Shown here: one piece after another, positions 7,361 to 16,099 of the stretch
Layout: every line of letters begins with the position of its first letter
Position numbering within the stretch: the first letter of the stretch is position 1
NCBI GenBank assembly: GCA_934249215.1
Contig: CAKQKN010000008.1
Location: 1 to 29,568 of the forward strand
Direction: 5' to 3'
DNA from: an uncultured Clostridia bacterium
Lineage (GTDB): Bacteria > Bacillota > Clostridia > Christensenellales > Borkfalkiaceae
Length of the DNA stretch: 29,568 bases
The notes under the pieces: model-generated
What the model was told of the DNA's origin: nothing
What the model saw: the letters and a program-made list of their open reading frames with translations, nothing else
Database searches by the model: none
Position numbers and translations under genes: made by a program

Positions 7361-8015
7361 CGAATTTACTATTCGTGCCTTGCAAAACGGCGCAAACAAC
7401 ACCGGTACAAATTGAAGTCGGTGGATAAGCAATGGCTTGAAGATATAGTTATAAATTCGACGTGGGCTTTGCTTGCCGACGAAGGCATTATCAGATACGT
7501 TGCCGAAACGCTTTGCAAAATGCACGAAGAAACAAGCCGAAACAACACGGTTATCAAAAGCCTTGAATCACAACGGCAAAACGCTTTGAAAGCAACTCAG
7601 AATCTTATATCCGCGCTTGAACAAGGTATCGTCACCGAACAGACAAAAATTTGTTTGAAAAAAAAACGAAGCACGGATCGCGGGACTTGACTTTGATATC
7701 GGACAAGAGAAACAACGCAATTATACATATCTTTCACCCGAAAGCGTTGAAAAGTATTTGAACTCGACTATATGCGGCGACGTACAAGAAATGCCCGTGC
7801 GGAAACCGATAGTGAAAGCGTTTGTGAGAGAAGTGATACTCGATAACGACAACGTAACGATAACAAATAACTTTACCGAAAACTATACGAAGTATATAGT
7901 TACGCAAGAAATAATACAAAAAGTGCAAAGGCAGTCTCGAAAAAAGACTGCCTACAATAAAAATTTGTGTTCGTATAAACTCCCGCCGCTCCCGCCAAAA
8001 ATCTCAAGTGGCTGA
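7361..8015 (+). pseudogene. 3' remnant of a large serine recombinase (frameshifted)
   Basis: Two overlapping reading frames together resemble the C-terminal part of Clostridial large serine site-specific recombinases. The first, ending at 7690, has a zinc-ribbon residue (IYYSC), then SVDKQWLEDIVINST and a coiled-coil stretch up to TKICLKK. At a run of nine A's (7658-7666) the frame shifts, and the second frame continues EARIAGLDFDIG and PIVKAFVREVILDNDNVT to the stop at 8013-8015. The N-terminal catalytic resolvase domain is absent and most zinc-ribbon cysteines are lost. It is therefore a decayed gene, marking past mobile-element activity. The family assignment is by pattern recognition; the homopolymer shift could also be a sequencing error, but the 5' truncation could not. 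Confidence 0.7.
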
Positions 8016-8034
8016 AAGCTGCTTGAGATTTTTT
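7997..8034 (+). terminator. terminator of the recombinase remnant
   Basis: AAAATCTCAAG (7997-8007) pairs with CTTGAGATTTT (8022-8032) and runs into TTTTTTG. The recombinase stop codon lies inside the loop. The stem is long and perfect and the T-tract is on the plus strand. Confidence 0.85.
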
Positions 8035-8087
8035 GTTGTAAGTTTATGAATGGGGATTTGAAAAAAGCGACGCCCATGGGGCGGAAA

Positions 8088-8107
8088 AACAGCCCGGTGC
8101 GGCTGTT
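8088..8107. terminator. short hairpin, possible minus-strand terminator
   Basis: AACAGCC (8088-8094) pairs with GGCTGTT (8101-8107) around a 6-nt loop. The minus strand continues TTTCC after the stem. It is 15 bp upstream of the next promoter and has no obvious client gene. The remainder of 8036-8122 shows nothing else. Confidence 0.35.
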
Positions 8108-8122
8108 TCTTACGAGGAACAG

Positions 8123-8151
8123 TTGAAAAAATCAAAAAAATATGATATACT
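8123..8151 (+). promoter_or_regulatory. promoter of the orphan lipoprotein gene
   Basis: TTGAAA (8123-8128), 17-nt spacer, TATACT (8146-8151). The predicted start near 8158 leaves a leader of about 74 nt. Confidence 0.75.
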
Positions 8152-8231
8152 GTTACTGTCGGACGGGTAAATCCGATTTTAACGCAACCGAATTTCAAAA
8201 ACGAGATAACGTTTAAAAGGAGGGCTGTTCA

Positions 8232-9272
8232 GTGAAAAATTCGATAGGCATGGTTTCAAAAATAATATCGATAACTCTTATTTTCGCCGTTTTGTTTTCT
8301 CTTTCGTCATGCACTCGGACAAAAGAAAGAAAGCGAATATATGAAAATATAAATAAAATTGAAAAAAGTTCCGACTATGCGATAACGACGAATCGGAGCA
8401 GAATTTTTGCGACAAAACAAATCGACTTTATAGATATTATAAGGGAAAAAATATCGACCGACGGGCGCAAAATAAAGAACGACCGCTCCGCCGGATTCAC
8501 GAGGTTTGACAACCGTATCGCATTTTCCTATCGTTACCGGAGCGAAAGCAGAGTTTTGGGAATAAACAATTCAAATAATTATTGGGCTGTAGGAACGATT
8601 TCGCTCGACAATTATGCTGTCGAAATTCATTATCTGCAAAATAAATATGAAAAAATGTATCTTTATGCACTGTCGCAAACATATTTCGGTTTGGCCGCAG
8701 AAGATACGGATTATAAGAAAAAAAATGAAAACGGCAACATAATTATAAAGCACGATTTTTTTACGCTGGATCGCGCAGACGGAAAATTAACACAAGTCGA
8801 TAGTCAAGAAAAACTCCTTGAATCAATCGGAACCCCGTTAGAAAATTATAAAAATCCCGACGCGTTTGTTTGTGACGGCGAAACATATAAGATCAGCAAC
8901 GGTTCGGACAGCAGTACCATATGGGATGAAAACAGCAATCGAATTGTCGGTATTAACGATAACGGGTATTCGGCGATAGAGTCATTTGACTATTCCGACG
9001 TATTGGCGGTCAGTCCCGAACTGCAAGAAATAAATCGGATTTTGGGCGAAGGCCACGAAAACGATATAAAAGGTCATTTCTTTACGAACGGAGAAGATTT
9101 GTTCGTCGGATTCGTAACAGAAACGTCGCTTTTCGGCACTGTTTGCAATCTGACTTGCCCCGTCATTTTCAAGACCGACCTCTCTTTCGATAGTTTCGAA
9201 TATATCGGCTGCGTGCATCCCGATTTTATGACCGAATTTTTCAATAATGTCGAAATCGAAAAAATCGGCTGA
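8232..9272 (+). CDS. predicted lipoprotein of unknown function
   Basis: A 346-residue protein starting at GTG; AAGGAGGG (8217-8224) is 7 nt upstream, which fixes this start. Residues 1-27 are a lipoprotein signal: basic start, hydrophobic core and lipobox LSSC with C27. The rest is polar and rich in N, D, Y and K with no transmembrane segment, so it should sit on the outer face of the membrane. I recognise no domain. The gene is visibly richer in A/T and in AAA/ATA/TAT codons than malQ or cysK, and it follows a recombinase remnant, so it may have arrived on a mobile element. It is monocistronic, with its own promoter and the strong terminator 9325-9366. Confidence 0.8.
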   Translation: MKNSIGMVSKIISITLIFAVLFSLSSCTRTKERKRIYENINKIEKSSDYAITTNRSRIFATKQIDFIDIIREKISTDGRKIKNDRSAGFTRFDNRIAFSYRYRSESRVLGINNSNNYWAVGTISLDNYAVEIHYLQNKYEKMYLYALSQTYFGLAAEDTDYKKKNENGNIIIKHDFFTLDRADGKLTQVDSQEKLLESIGTPLENYKNPDAFVCDGETYKISNGSDSSTIWDENSNRIVGINDNGYSAIESFDYSDVLAVSPELQEINRILGEGHENDIKGHFFTNGEDLFVGFVTETSLFGTVCNLTCPVIFKTDLSFDSFEYIGCVHPDFMTEFFNNVEIEKIG

Positions 9273-9324
9273 AATCCCGCCCCGAACAGACAGCAGATAT
9301 TGAAAAATAAGACTTTGACAAACA

Positions 9325-9366
9325 AAAAACACACGCAGAAGCATTCAACCCGCCGCGTGTGTTTTT
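9325..9366. terminator. bidirectional terminator between lipoprotein and GH78 operon
   Basis: A 12-bp perfect stem, AAAAACACACGC (9325-9336) with GCGTGTGTTTTT (9355-9366). T-runs occur on both strands. It closes the convergent lipoprotein gene and the GH78 end of the ROK operon. Confidence 0.9.
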
Positions 9367-9436
9367 CTTATGCGGTAAAACAGTGGAAAAATGTCGTTTT
9401 GCCGCAGTTTATCTTTTGTTTGCGTTTTACCCGTCG

Positions 9437-11710
9437 TCATCTATTCGCGATAATCTCGTAGCCGTCTGCCGCCACCCTTCTTTTACCGCTATGAACGGAA
9501 ATATACATTTTGCCAAAGCCGAGCGGAACGGTAAGTTCGAGGTCGAAAGGACAATAGAAATCGTTAAAGACGATTTTTTTCGAGATTTCGTCTATTTCGT
9601 AAAGTCCCGTAGTCGCGCCGACGGCATACCAGACGACGTAAGAAGCAAAACCGTGGTTGCAACTTGCGCACGCGGTCATGTTCTCCCACAGCGTCCCGGT
9701 GCGGTTCGCCATATGTAAAAACTTATTTATGCACTCATCGTATAAAAGTCTCGCCTCGCCGTCCGCGCGCAGGATTTCAAGGCGTAAAAAGTTGCCTATG
9801 AACGCGTTGGACGGATGAACGTAATCGTATTCGGGATTGCGGCGCGTTCCGAAAGAAGAGATCACGCGCGACTTATAGCCGTCGATCCCCGCGCACAGGT
9901 CTTTCATAAAGAACAAGGCGTAGTATTGACAGGTTTCCGTCACGTCGGGTTTGACGACGAGTTTGCTGTTTTCTCGCATGGCATGGTCAACGAAGAAAGT
10001 GCCGTTGTATGCAAGTTTATAAATCGTATTTCTGACTTCTTCGGCTTGTTTTACATATTCTTCAATCCCATACGCCTTACCCGCAGCTTCGAGTGCCGCC
10101 GCGTATAGCATATTCGTCGGGAAATTCAGATCGCGGACAAACCAATTGCTGTCGCTCCATTCGATAAAAATCCACTTATCGAGCGATTCGAGCAAGCCGT
10201 ATTCGTTGAGATAACGCTCGAAGAACTTGAGAAGCGCGATTACCTTTTCCTTGAACGCCGCGGCAAGTTTGTTGCGCCCGCTTCTTTCTCCGTCGTAAAG
10301 CTGAATAATCAGCCAAAGTGCCCAGTTCGGTATATAATTGCCGCCGAGAAAGGTTGACGGATAACACATCGGGAACATTTCTTCGGGCAAATGCGCGGTC
10401 GGCGGAGCGATCAGATAGTTCGTCAGATAGGCGTTTTCCGTTTTAGCCGAACCCGTCAGAAGTTTTTCGGAACGAGCGAGGAAAAAACTGTCGCAAAGCC
10501 AGCCCGCCCGCTCTCGCGAGGGGCAGTCCATAAAAATATCGATCGCGTTCTGATTGAAAGTATTAACGGCGGCACGAACGACCTTTCCGAATCCCTCGTC
10601 CGAACATTTAAGATCGAACGCGTCATTCTTCGGTCTTTCGCTCAGAATAAGCGAGAGGTCGCCGATTTTTACCCGCGAAGAGCAAGCGATTTTCAGATAT
10701 TTAAAAGTGTACGGTTCCATCGTGCAGACGCGGTATTTCCCGCCCTTCTCGAACCTGAACTTCACGACGTTTACCGCGGTCAGACGGTTAAACGCAATCG
10801 GATATTTATCGTTTTCGTTAAAGAACGACAATCCGCCCTCGATTTTTTCAAGTTCCTCTTTCGAGGGGCTTATTTCGTCGAAAATGAAAAACAATTCGGC
10901 GTTTTCGGTCGCTTCGGCGCAGAACGAAAACCAACCCGTTTTTTCCTCCGCGAGGATATACGTTTCATAGCCGTTATCGATTAAACCGCGCTCTCCGCCT
11001 TTTCGCGAAGAAAAACCGAGGCGGGAAGCCTCCGACGAAACGCGGCATTCGAGTTCGGAATCGGTATATCCGAGGCAGGTGTCGCAAACGCGCGCGTAAG
11101 GCGGAATTATCTCGTCGAAATATTTTTCTTTCACGAACAAATCGCCCTTGTCGGCAAGATTATCAATAGCTATATTTTCAAGCGAAGGCTCACAGCCCTC
11201 CGACTCGATAACGGTTATTCCGTAAACCGGCGAAAGCGCGAGTTGCCCGTTGTCGAAACGCCCCGAATAACGTTCTTGCGGATTTACCCTGAAATCGTAA
11301 TATTCGATAAAATTTCTTTGACAACTGTATCGTTCGACCTTTTTCACCCGTTCGTCGAAGCGGTGGCACGCAAAAGAAGCCACGTTGGCAATAATTTCCC
11401 CGTCCGAAAAGACGTCGAGCCCGACGAACGGCGTCTGCGTCGCATATTGATAAGAATTTATTCCGTAATTCATCGCGTCAAGACAAACGACGAGTTTGCC
11501 TTCCGCCCGAACGGAAACGCGCGAAACGACGGCATACCCTTCCGCGCCCCTTTTCGGACCGAACCAGACGGGCTGACCGTTGACGAACAAACGGGCGGAC
11601 GACGATGCCGTGACGACAAGTTCCACGTTGCCGACTAGGTCGAATTCTTTGACGAAAAGCAATTCGCAATTGGTTTCGAAAACACATTCTTTTGCCCAGT
11701 AAAGATTCAT
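9437..11710 (-). CDS. GH78-like alpha-L-rhamnosidase, cytoplasmic
   Basis: A 757-residue enzyme predicted to release terminal alpha-L-rhamnose. Residues 1-160 look like the N-terminal beta-sandwich (RLFVNGQPVWFGPKRG). The (alpha/alpha)6 part carries DIFMDCPSRERAGWLCDSFF with D395, E400 and D407. The spacing of these acids (5 and 7 residues) equals that of the GH78 catalytic cluster D567/E572/D579 of Bacillus RhaB. GTLWENM supplies E676, matching the general base. A C-terminal beta domain follows. There is no signal peptide, so it acts on imported oligosaccharides. GGAGG precedes the ATG, which begins 1 nt after the stop of the upstream GH123-like gene. It is the last gene of the ROK operon. 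Specificity for another deoxy-sugar is possible. Confidence 0.85.
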   Translation of the reverse strand: MNLYWAKECVFETNCELLFVKEFDLVGNVELVVTASSSARLFVNGQPVWFGPKRGAEGYAVVSRVSVRAEGKLVVCLDAMNYGINSYQYATQTPFVGLDVFSDGEIIANVASFACHRFDERVKKVERYSCQRNFIEYYDFRVNPQERYSGRFDNGQLALSPVYGITVIESEGCEPSLENIAIDNLADKGDLFVKEKYFDEIIPPYARVCDTCLGYTDSELECRVSSEASRLGFSSRKGGERGLIDNGYETYILAEEKTGWFSFCAEATENAELFFIFDEISPSKEELEKIEGGLSFFNENDKYPIAFNRLTAVNVVKFRFEKGGKYRVCTMEPYTFKYLKIACSSRVKIGDLSLILSERPKNDAFDLKCSDEGFGKVVRAAVNTFNQNAIDIFMDCPSRERAGWLCDSFFLARSEKLLTGSAKTENAYLTNYLIAPPTAHLPEEMFPMCYPSTFLGGNYIPNWALWLIIQLYDGERSGRNKLAAAFKEKVIALLKFFERYLNEYGLLESLDKWIFIEWSDSNWFVRDLNFPTNMLYAAALEAAGKAYGIEEYVKQAEEVRNTIYKLAYNGTFFVDHAMRENSKLVVKPDVTETCQYYALFFMKDLCAGIDGYKSRVISSFGTRRNPEYDYVHPSNAFIGNFLRLEILRADGEARLLYDECINKFLHMANRTGTLWENMTACASCNHGFASYVVWYAVGATTGLYEIDEISKKIVFNDFYCPFDLELTVPLGFGKMYISVHSGKRRVAADGYEIIANR

Positions 11711-11711
11711 C

Positions 11712-13382
11712 TTAAGCCTCCGATAATTGACTTATAAGCCGACTTTCCAGCGAAAAAAGCCAGTTGTCGTCGTGTGGATAACGCTCGTATCCGTTCATTC
11801 CGAATTCCCTTAAAACTTCCTTTGCGCTCTCTTTTCCGAAAGCCTTTTCAAAACTTAACAAAAGTCTGTAAAGTTTATGACCGTAACCGATCGCTTCGAG
11901 CCGCAGACTCGAAACGGCAGAATGGTTCGGAACGTCGGGATACACGATGAAAGCGTCGCCGCTCGGAAAAACGCCGCCGAGGTCGGTTACGCCGTTCGGA
12001 TCGAGATAATAGTGCGACAAAAAATCCTGATAAAAGTTAAAACCCCAGTGGAGCAACAGTTTGCAGTCGTTCAGATAGAGCTGAAGCCAGATGACCGCCG
12101 TGCGCGAAAGAGGCATAGAGAAAAACCTGTTTGAAACGTAATTCTTATAATCGACCCAGCAATAGTACACGGCAGATGGGCAATGCCCCGCTTCGATGGC
12201 TTTGTCCGCTTCCGAAATCGAAAGAACGTCACAGATTTCGGAATTTTCCGACGGCGCGTATTTTATCGAAGTATCGAGAAATTTTCCGCCCTTGAGATTA
12301 TCGGTTACGACCGCGCGGAATTTATCATATAATCCGTTCTTATCGTGCGCTTCGTCGCAGATATGGAAATAACATTTTTCGAGCAGATTGCGTTTGACAA
12401 GATACTCGCGAAGCACCGACAACATGCCGCTCAAAAAAGACAAATATTCCCGATCGTCGGATTTTGTTTTCCAACCGAACACCCTTTTTTTGCGCCCGTT
12501 TTCGGTTATCGTCACTGGAGCCGCGTAGTTTGCGTCCCACTGCGAAAAAAACGGCGGAAACTCGAACGTGTTTATGCCGCATTCGACGGCGAAATCGATA
12601 AAACGCCCCAACCTGTCGAAATCGAAGAAATATATTCCGTCGCGATACGATATATCGGCAAGCTGAACGTCTTTACGATAACCTTTGTAATAAGTGTCGA
12701 GCGGCGGAGTGATGAGCGGAACGAGAAGAATGTTCATTCCGCTTTTTACGGCGAGATTAAGATACGACTTCAAAATTTTGTAAAAACTCTTGCCGAAAGG
12801 CTTTACGTTATGAGCCGCAGCAATACTGTCGCAGTGAAGCCAGTTCGTATAAAGCATTTCGCTTTTCGGAAGCGAAACGGGCACGTAATCGACGATAATC
12901 GACCTATAGCCCATCTTTTTGCCTGCATTTAAAAAAGTCGAACTAAACCCGTATTGTCTTTTTTCGATCGCATTAAAACCTTTTATCGTAATAAAAAACT
13001 GATTGTGAATATGCGGAATTATCCTTACCACGTTTAAATCGAGTTTTTCGAGCCGATCGGGATAAAGCCCCGCTTTGTCGCTTATCACGTAATCGTCGTG
13101 GTCGTCGCGCGCGGCCTGAACGGACGGCACGTACGCTATCCGATAAACCTCGACGGAAAGCGATTTGTCGCTACATGAAAGTTTCAATTTCCCGTCAATG
13201 AATATTTGTTCCGACGTGACGTCGAGAATAAACGAAGTTTCGTCGCCGTAAGCAAGCAAGCGGGAAACACCCTCCCCTTGCAATTTCTCATACGGAAGTT
13301 TTTTCGTCAATCTCGACAAGAAAGTCATGCCGACCGCGTTTTGTTTTTCGACGGCGAGTTTGCCTTTATTTTCTTTATGCAT
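11712..13382 (-). CDS. GH123-like (DUF4091) glycoside hydrolase, no signal peptide
   Basis: A 556-residue protein related to the GH123/DUF4091 enzymes, whose founder members are beta-N-acetylgalactosaminidases. The TIM-barrel region contains YFHICDEAH with the adjacent acids D343-E344, the position of the catalytic Asp-Glu pair in GH123. The C-terminal signature GGVFPSGDAFIVYPD followed by SSLRLEAIGYGHKLYRLL matches the family's conserved end. I start at MHKENK (13382) because AAGGA lies 8 nt upstream; the 13412 TTG has no ribosome site. No signal peptide is seen, so this copy is cytoplasmic, unlike its relative at 17919-20396. It sits between the SGNH esterase and GH78, translationally close to GH78. 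The substrate is unknown. Confidence 0.75.
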   Translation of the reverse strand: MHKENKGKLAVEKQNAVGMTFLSRLTKKLPYEKLQGEGVSRLLAYGDETSFILDVTSEQIFIDGKLKLSCSDKSLSVEVYRIAYVPSVQAARDDHDDYVISDKAGLYPDRLEKLDLNVVRIIPHIHNQFFITIKGFNAIEKRQYGFSSTFLNAGKKMGYRSIIVDYVPVSLPKSEMLYTNWLHCDSIAAAHNVKPFGKSFYKILKSYLNLAVKSGMNILLVPLITPPLDTYYKGYRKDVQLADISYRDGIYFFDFDRLGRFIDFAVECGINTFEFPPFFSQWDANYAAPVTITENGRKKRVFGWKTKSDDREYLSFLSGMLSVLREYLVKRNLLEKCYFHICDEAHDKNGLYDKFRAVVTDNLKGGKFLDTSIKYAPSENSEICDVLSISEADKAIEAGHCPSAVYYCWVDYKNYVSNRFFSMPLSRTAVIWLQLYLNDCKLLLHWGFNFYQDFLSHYYLDPNGVTDLGGVFPSGDAFIVYPDVPNHSAVSSLRLEAIGYGHKLYRLLLSFEKAFGKESAKEVLREFGMNGYERYPHDDNWLFSLESRLISQLSEA

Positions 13383-13419
13383 TCGTGATTTTCCTTGATG
13401 TTGCGGACGCAAAAGGAGC

Positions 13420-13435
13420 CGCCGCGATCGCGGCG
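13420..13435. repeat. 16-bp perfect palindrome in an intercistronic gap
   Basis: CGCCGCGATCGCGGCG reads identically on both strands and lies in the 71-nt gap between the SGNH esterase gene and the GH123-like gene. No U-tract follows on the minus strand, so it is more likely an mRNA stem or a protein site than a terminator. Confidence 0.5.
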
Positions 13436-13453
13436 ATTTTCTTTATACTCCGC

Positions 13454-14827
13454 TTATTTCTTTATGATTCGTCTGAGATAGTCGGTCAGAAGTTCGGCTG
13501 AATCTTCGTTTTCTCGCACGCGAGGATGGTTTGCCGCGGAACGTTCAAGTTCTATTACGCCGACCCTGCCGCTCGCGTACTTTTTCGCCACGGCGGAAGC
13601 CACCGGAAGGTTATCGGAAGTCATCATGCCGCCGGCTATTACGATCGTCGTATTTTCGCCGTAAACTTCGAACAGACCGTCGATGAATTTTTTCAGCTCG
13701 TCCTCGTAGGTATCGATATTCCAGTCGTACCACACGTCGTTCGTCCCGATATTGACGATTACCGCGTCGGGTTTGTATTTTTTGAAATCCCATTCCGGGT
13801 TAATTCCGTTATAAAGAAAATCGTTTTCGGAAAGATACGTCTTTTTCCAGTTATCTTTCAGCACGAACGGTCTTCCCCAAGCGGAATACAGACCGATGCC
13901 GACCCGCGCCATGAAATTTATATCGGCGTCGAGCGCCTCGCTCGTCAGATACGCGTAGGTTAAGCAACCGTTCTGGATATTGTCGGTCGAGTCGGCGGGT
14001 TCGGAAGCCGTCGTCCGCATATTCTTATGCCCCGTCGTTATCGAATCGCCGTACACTTCGATTTTTAACTCTTTGTCCTCGGGTTCGAGCAGATAACCAT
14101 CCGTCATAATCGATTTTATGCCCATCGACGTGGTGTAAGGCTCGGTTATCTTGCAAACGCGAAGAACGTGTTCGCCCTCTTTCAGATTATCCGCAAGAAC
14201 GTATTCTTTTTCTTCTTTTACTTTCGTAAGTTCCAGAATCTGCGCCGATTTTGCCTTTTTACCGTCGATCATGACGGCGATTCTCGGCGTGAGATCGCCC
14301 GCGGCGATTATCCGCGCCGTTACTCTCGTGCCGTAAAACGCTATTTCGAAGCCGCTTGCGGTGTTATAGCAGTTGACTGCGTTCTTATGATAAAACGTTC
14401 GCCCGAGCCACTTTATACCCGCTTCGTCGCCCAGAAGCGCGTCGTACCCCGCGGGATTGACGGACACAGCCGCTTCCGCGCTTATTTTCTTCCCCGCTTC
14501 GAGCGTCGACTGCGCGCTCACCGTTATTTTTGCAGAGCCCGGCGCAACTCCCGTAATCACGCCGCTCGGCGAAACGGACGCGACGCTTTCGTTATCGGAC
14601 GAAAATACGGGATCTTCCGCATTTTCGAGATCGATTTCCATTTGTTTGCTCGTTCCGACGCCCAAAATATATTTTTCGGCGCCGATCGAGATCGTTTCTT
14701 GTTCCTCGGGCTTTTCTATCCCGGAACTTTGCGGTTGATCGGAAGCGGAAGTTCCGCCGCCGGGATTATTTACGCAACCACAGAAAACGAGGGTGAACAT
14801 AATCAGACAAATCAAAAATTTTTTCAT
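13454..14827 (-). CDS. SGNH/CE2-like esterase lipoprotein with Ig-like domain
   Basis: A 457-residue secreted protein. The signal peptide ends in FCGC (C18, a slightly atypical lipobox) and is followed by a G/S/P/E-rich linker. Residues 44-124 form a BIG2-type Ig-like domain (SVSPSGVITGVAPGSAKITV). Residues 138-245 look like the jelly-roll that precedes CE2 esterases. The SGNH hydrolase domain shows EVYGDSITTGH (S262), a block-II glycine (VGIGLYSAW), VNIGTNDVW (N363) and NHPRVREN (H434). It probably removes acetyl or other ester groups from a polysaccharide at the cell surface. The start overlaps the ROK stop by 4 bp (ATGA). No strong ribosome site is seen, so coupling is likely. Confidence 0.85.
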   Translation of the reverse strand: MKKFLICLIMFTLVFCGCVNNPGGGTSASDQPQSSGIEKPEEQETISIGAEKYILGVGTSKQMEIDLENAEDPVFSSDNESVASVSPSGVITGVAPGSAKITVSAQSTLEAGKKISAEAAVSVNPAGYDALLGDEAGIKWLGRTFYHKNAVNCYNTASGFEIAFYGTRVTARIIAAGDLTPRIAVMIDGKKAKSAQILELTKVKEEKEYVLADNLKEGEHVLRVCKITEPYTTSMGIKSIMTDGYLLEPEDKELKIEVYGDSITTGHKNMRTTASEPADSTDNIQNGCLTYAYLTSEALDADINFMARVGIGLYSAWGRPFVLKDNWKKTYLSENDFLYNGINPEWDFKKYKPDAVIVNIGTNDVWYDWNIDTYEDELKKFIDGLFEVYGENTTIVIAGGMMTSDNLPVASAVAKKYASGRVGVIELERSAANHPRVRENEDSAELLTDYLRRIIKK

Positions 14828-16014
14828 TGAATTTTTCTTAAATGAGATTTAACCGCCAGATTGCACGCAACGATTCTCGCTCCCGTGAGCGCGCTGTCGG
14901 AAAGGTCGGAATAGAGCAGTTTGCAAGAATTACTGTGGCTCAAATGCCCGTATAATTCTTTCTCTATCGCCGAAAGATACTCCTCACCGAAGGCAAGTAC
15001 GTTCCCCGACAGAACGACCGTTCCGCAATCAAGAACGTTGATAAGTCCCGAAACGGCGCGCCCGACACACCGAGCCGCGTCCAGTACGAGAGATCTGCAA
15101 AGCTCGTCGCCCGCGAAAAACGACGATACGACGTCGCCCACGTTTCCGTTTTCGTTAAGCGACGTTTTTACCCCGTGCTCGGCGGAATATTTAATGGCGT
15201 TATTGAAAATACTGTGATAGGTAACTAGTCTGTTGAGCGACAAATACTCTTTCAAAAAATCGGAATATTCTATCAAATAACCGATTTCGCCGCTCAGATA
15301 GTGCGCGCCGTGAACGATCTTTTCGTTTATGAAAAGAGTGTTTGCGCAACCTTCGTTGATGCAAAAATACAGCGCGTTCGAAGTTTCGTTTTTAAGTTTT
15401 CCGCACTCGCTTTCGGCAATGGCGGAAAGGTCGATGTCGTTATAAACCTCAACTGCGACGTTGAACTCGTCGGAAAAAACCTGTTTCAGATTGATGCTCG
15501 GATCGACGCTCGTAACGATGGTAAACTTACCCGTTTCTATTTCCACTTTACCGAAAGTTGCAACGACTATGGACTGCAAAGGCAGATCGTTAAAACGCGG
15601 ATCGGCAATCGTATCCCTCACGAGCTTGACGATCGCGTCGATATCCTTTCGTTTATAGCCGTGCCCCATCAGAAACGAGCCGCCGCTTTCGAACGTCTTT
15701 TCGCAAAGCACGTTATTGCAGGCGTCGCACACGGTAAACCTTGAATTTACAAGGTCTACCGCAACGACCATCCCGAAATTTTTGTTTAATCTGTAATATA
15801 TAGGGCATCTGCCTACGCTTTTTTTGAACGATGTTTCGTCCTTTTCGAGTATGCCGATAGCAGCAAGTTCGTCAACGATATATTCGACAGTCGAATTGCT
15901 CATTTTGAGTTCTTTGGCGATTTCGTTGCACGAACGACTGCGCTTCCTGATCATATCTACTATGATGGACTGGTTGAAATTCCTTCTGTTGGATTGCTTT
16001 CTACCTCTCGGCAT
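14824..16014 (-). CDS. ROK-family transcriptional regulator lacking the zinc motif
   Basis: A 396-residue regulator of the NagC/XylR type. A winged helix-turn-helix fills about residues 14-75 (SCNEIAKELKMSNSTVEYIV). The ROK domain shows EVYNDIDLSAIAES (190-202) and GAHYLSGEIGYL (236-247). Two family features are missing. The zinc-binding CxCGxxGCxE is replaced by a Cys-free stretch (about 250-265) and the GEIGH histidine is Tyr. The DxGxT phosphate loop also reads DLVNSRF. It likely senses a sugar but not in the usual zinc-supported way. GAGGGG lies upstream of the ATG. It heads the operon with the SGNH, GH123-like and GH78 genes, and probably regulates it and the ABC operon. Confidence 0.85.
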   Translation of the reverse strand: MPRGRKQSNRRNFNQSIIVDMIRKRSRSCNEIAKELKMSNSTVEYIVDELAAIGILEKDETSFKKSVGRCPIYYRLNKNFGMVVAVDLVNSRFTVCDACNNVLCEKTFESGGSFLMGHGYKRKDIDAIVKLVRDTIADPRFNDLPLQSIVVATFGKVEIETGKFTIVTSVDPSINLKQVFSDEFNVAVEVYNDIDLSAIAESECGKLKNETSNALYFCINEGCANTLFINEKIVHGAHYLSGEIGYLIEYSDFLKEYLSLNRLVTYHSIFNNAIKYSAEHGVKTSLNENGNVGDVVSSFFAGDELCRSLVLDAARCVGRAVSGLINVLDCGTVVLSGNVLAFGEEYLSAIEKELYGHLSHSNSCKLLYSDLSDSALTGARIVACNLAVKSHLRKIQ

Positions 16015-16045
16015 AATATCCCCTCTTTGTTTGTCATTTTTAACT

Positions 16046-16074
16046 ATAATAGCATTTTTGCGCCGTTATGTAAA
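16046..16074 (-). promoter_or_regulatory. promoter of the ROK-SGNH-GH123-GH78 operon
   Basis: On the minus strand TTTACA (16069-16074), 17-nt spacer, TATTAT (16046-16051). The start near 16039 leaves about 25 nt before the ATG. The -35 box overlaps an imperfect dyad, CGGTTTACG...CATAACGG, which could be an autoregulatory operator. No terminator is visible between the upstream gene's stop (16100) and this promoter, so readthrough from the ABC operon is possible. Confidence 0.8.
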
Positions 16075-16099
16075 ACGTAAACCGACAAAAACGAGGATT

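Noticed and set aside
16069..16084. CcpA (cre) site near the ROK promoter
   Set aside because: The best alignment around ACGTAAACC has about four mismatches to the consensus at conserved positions.
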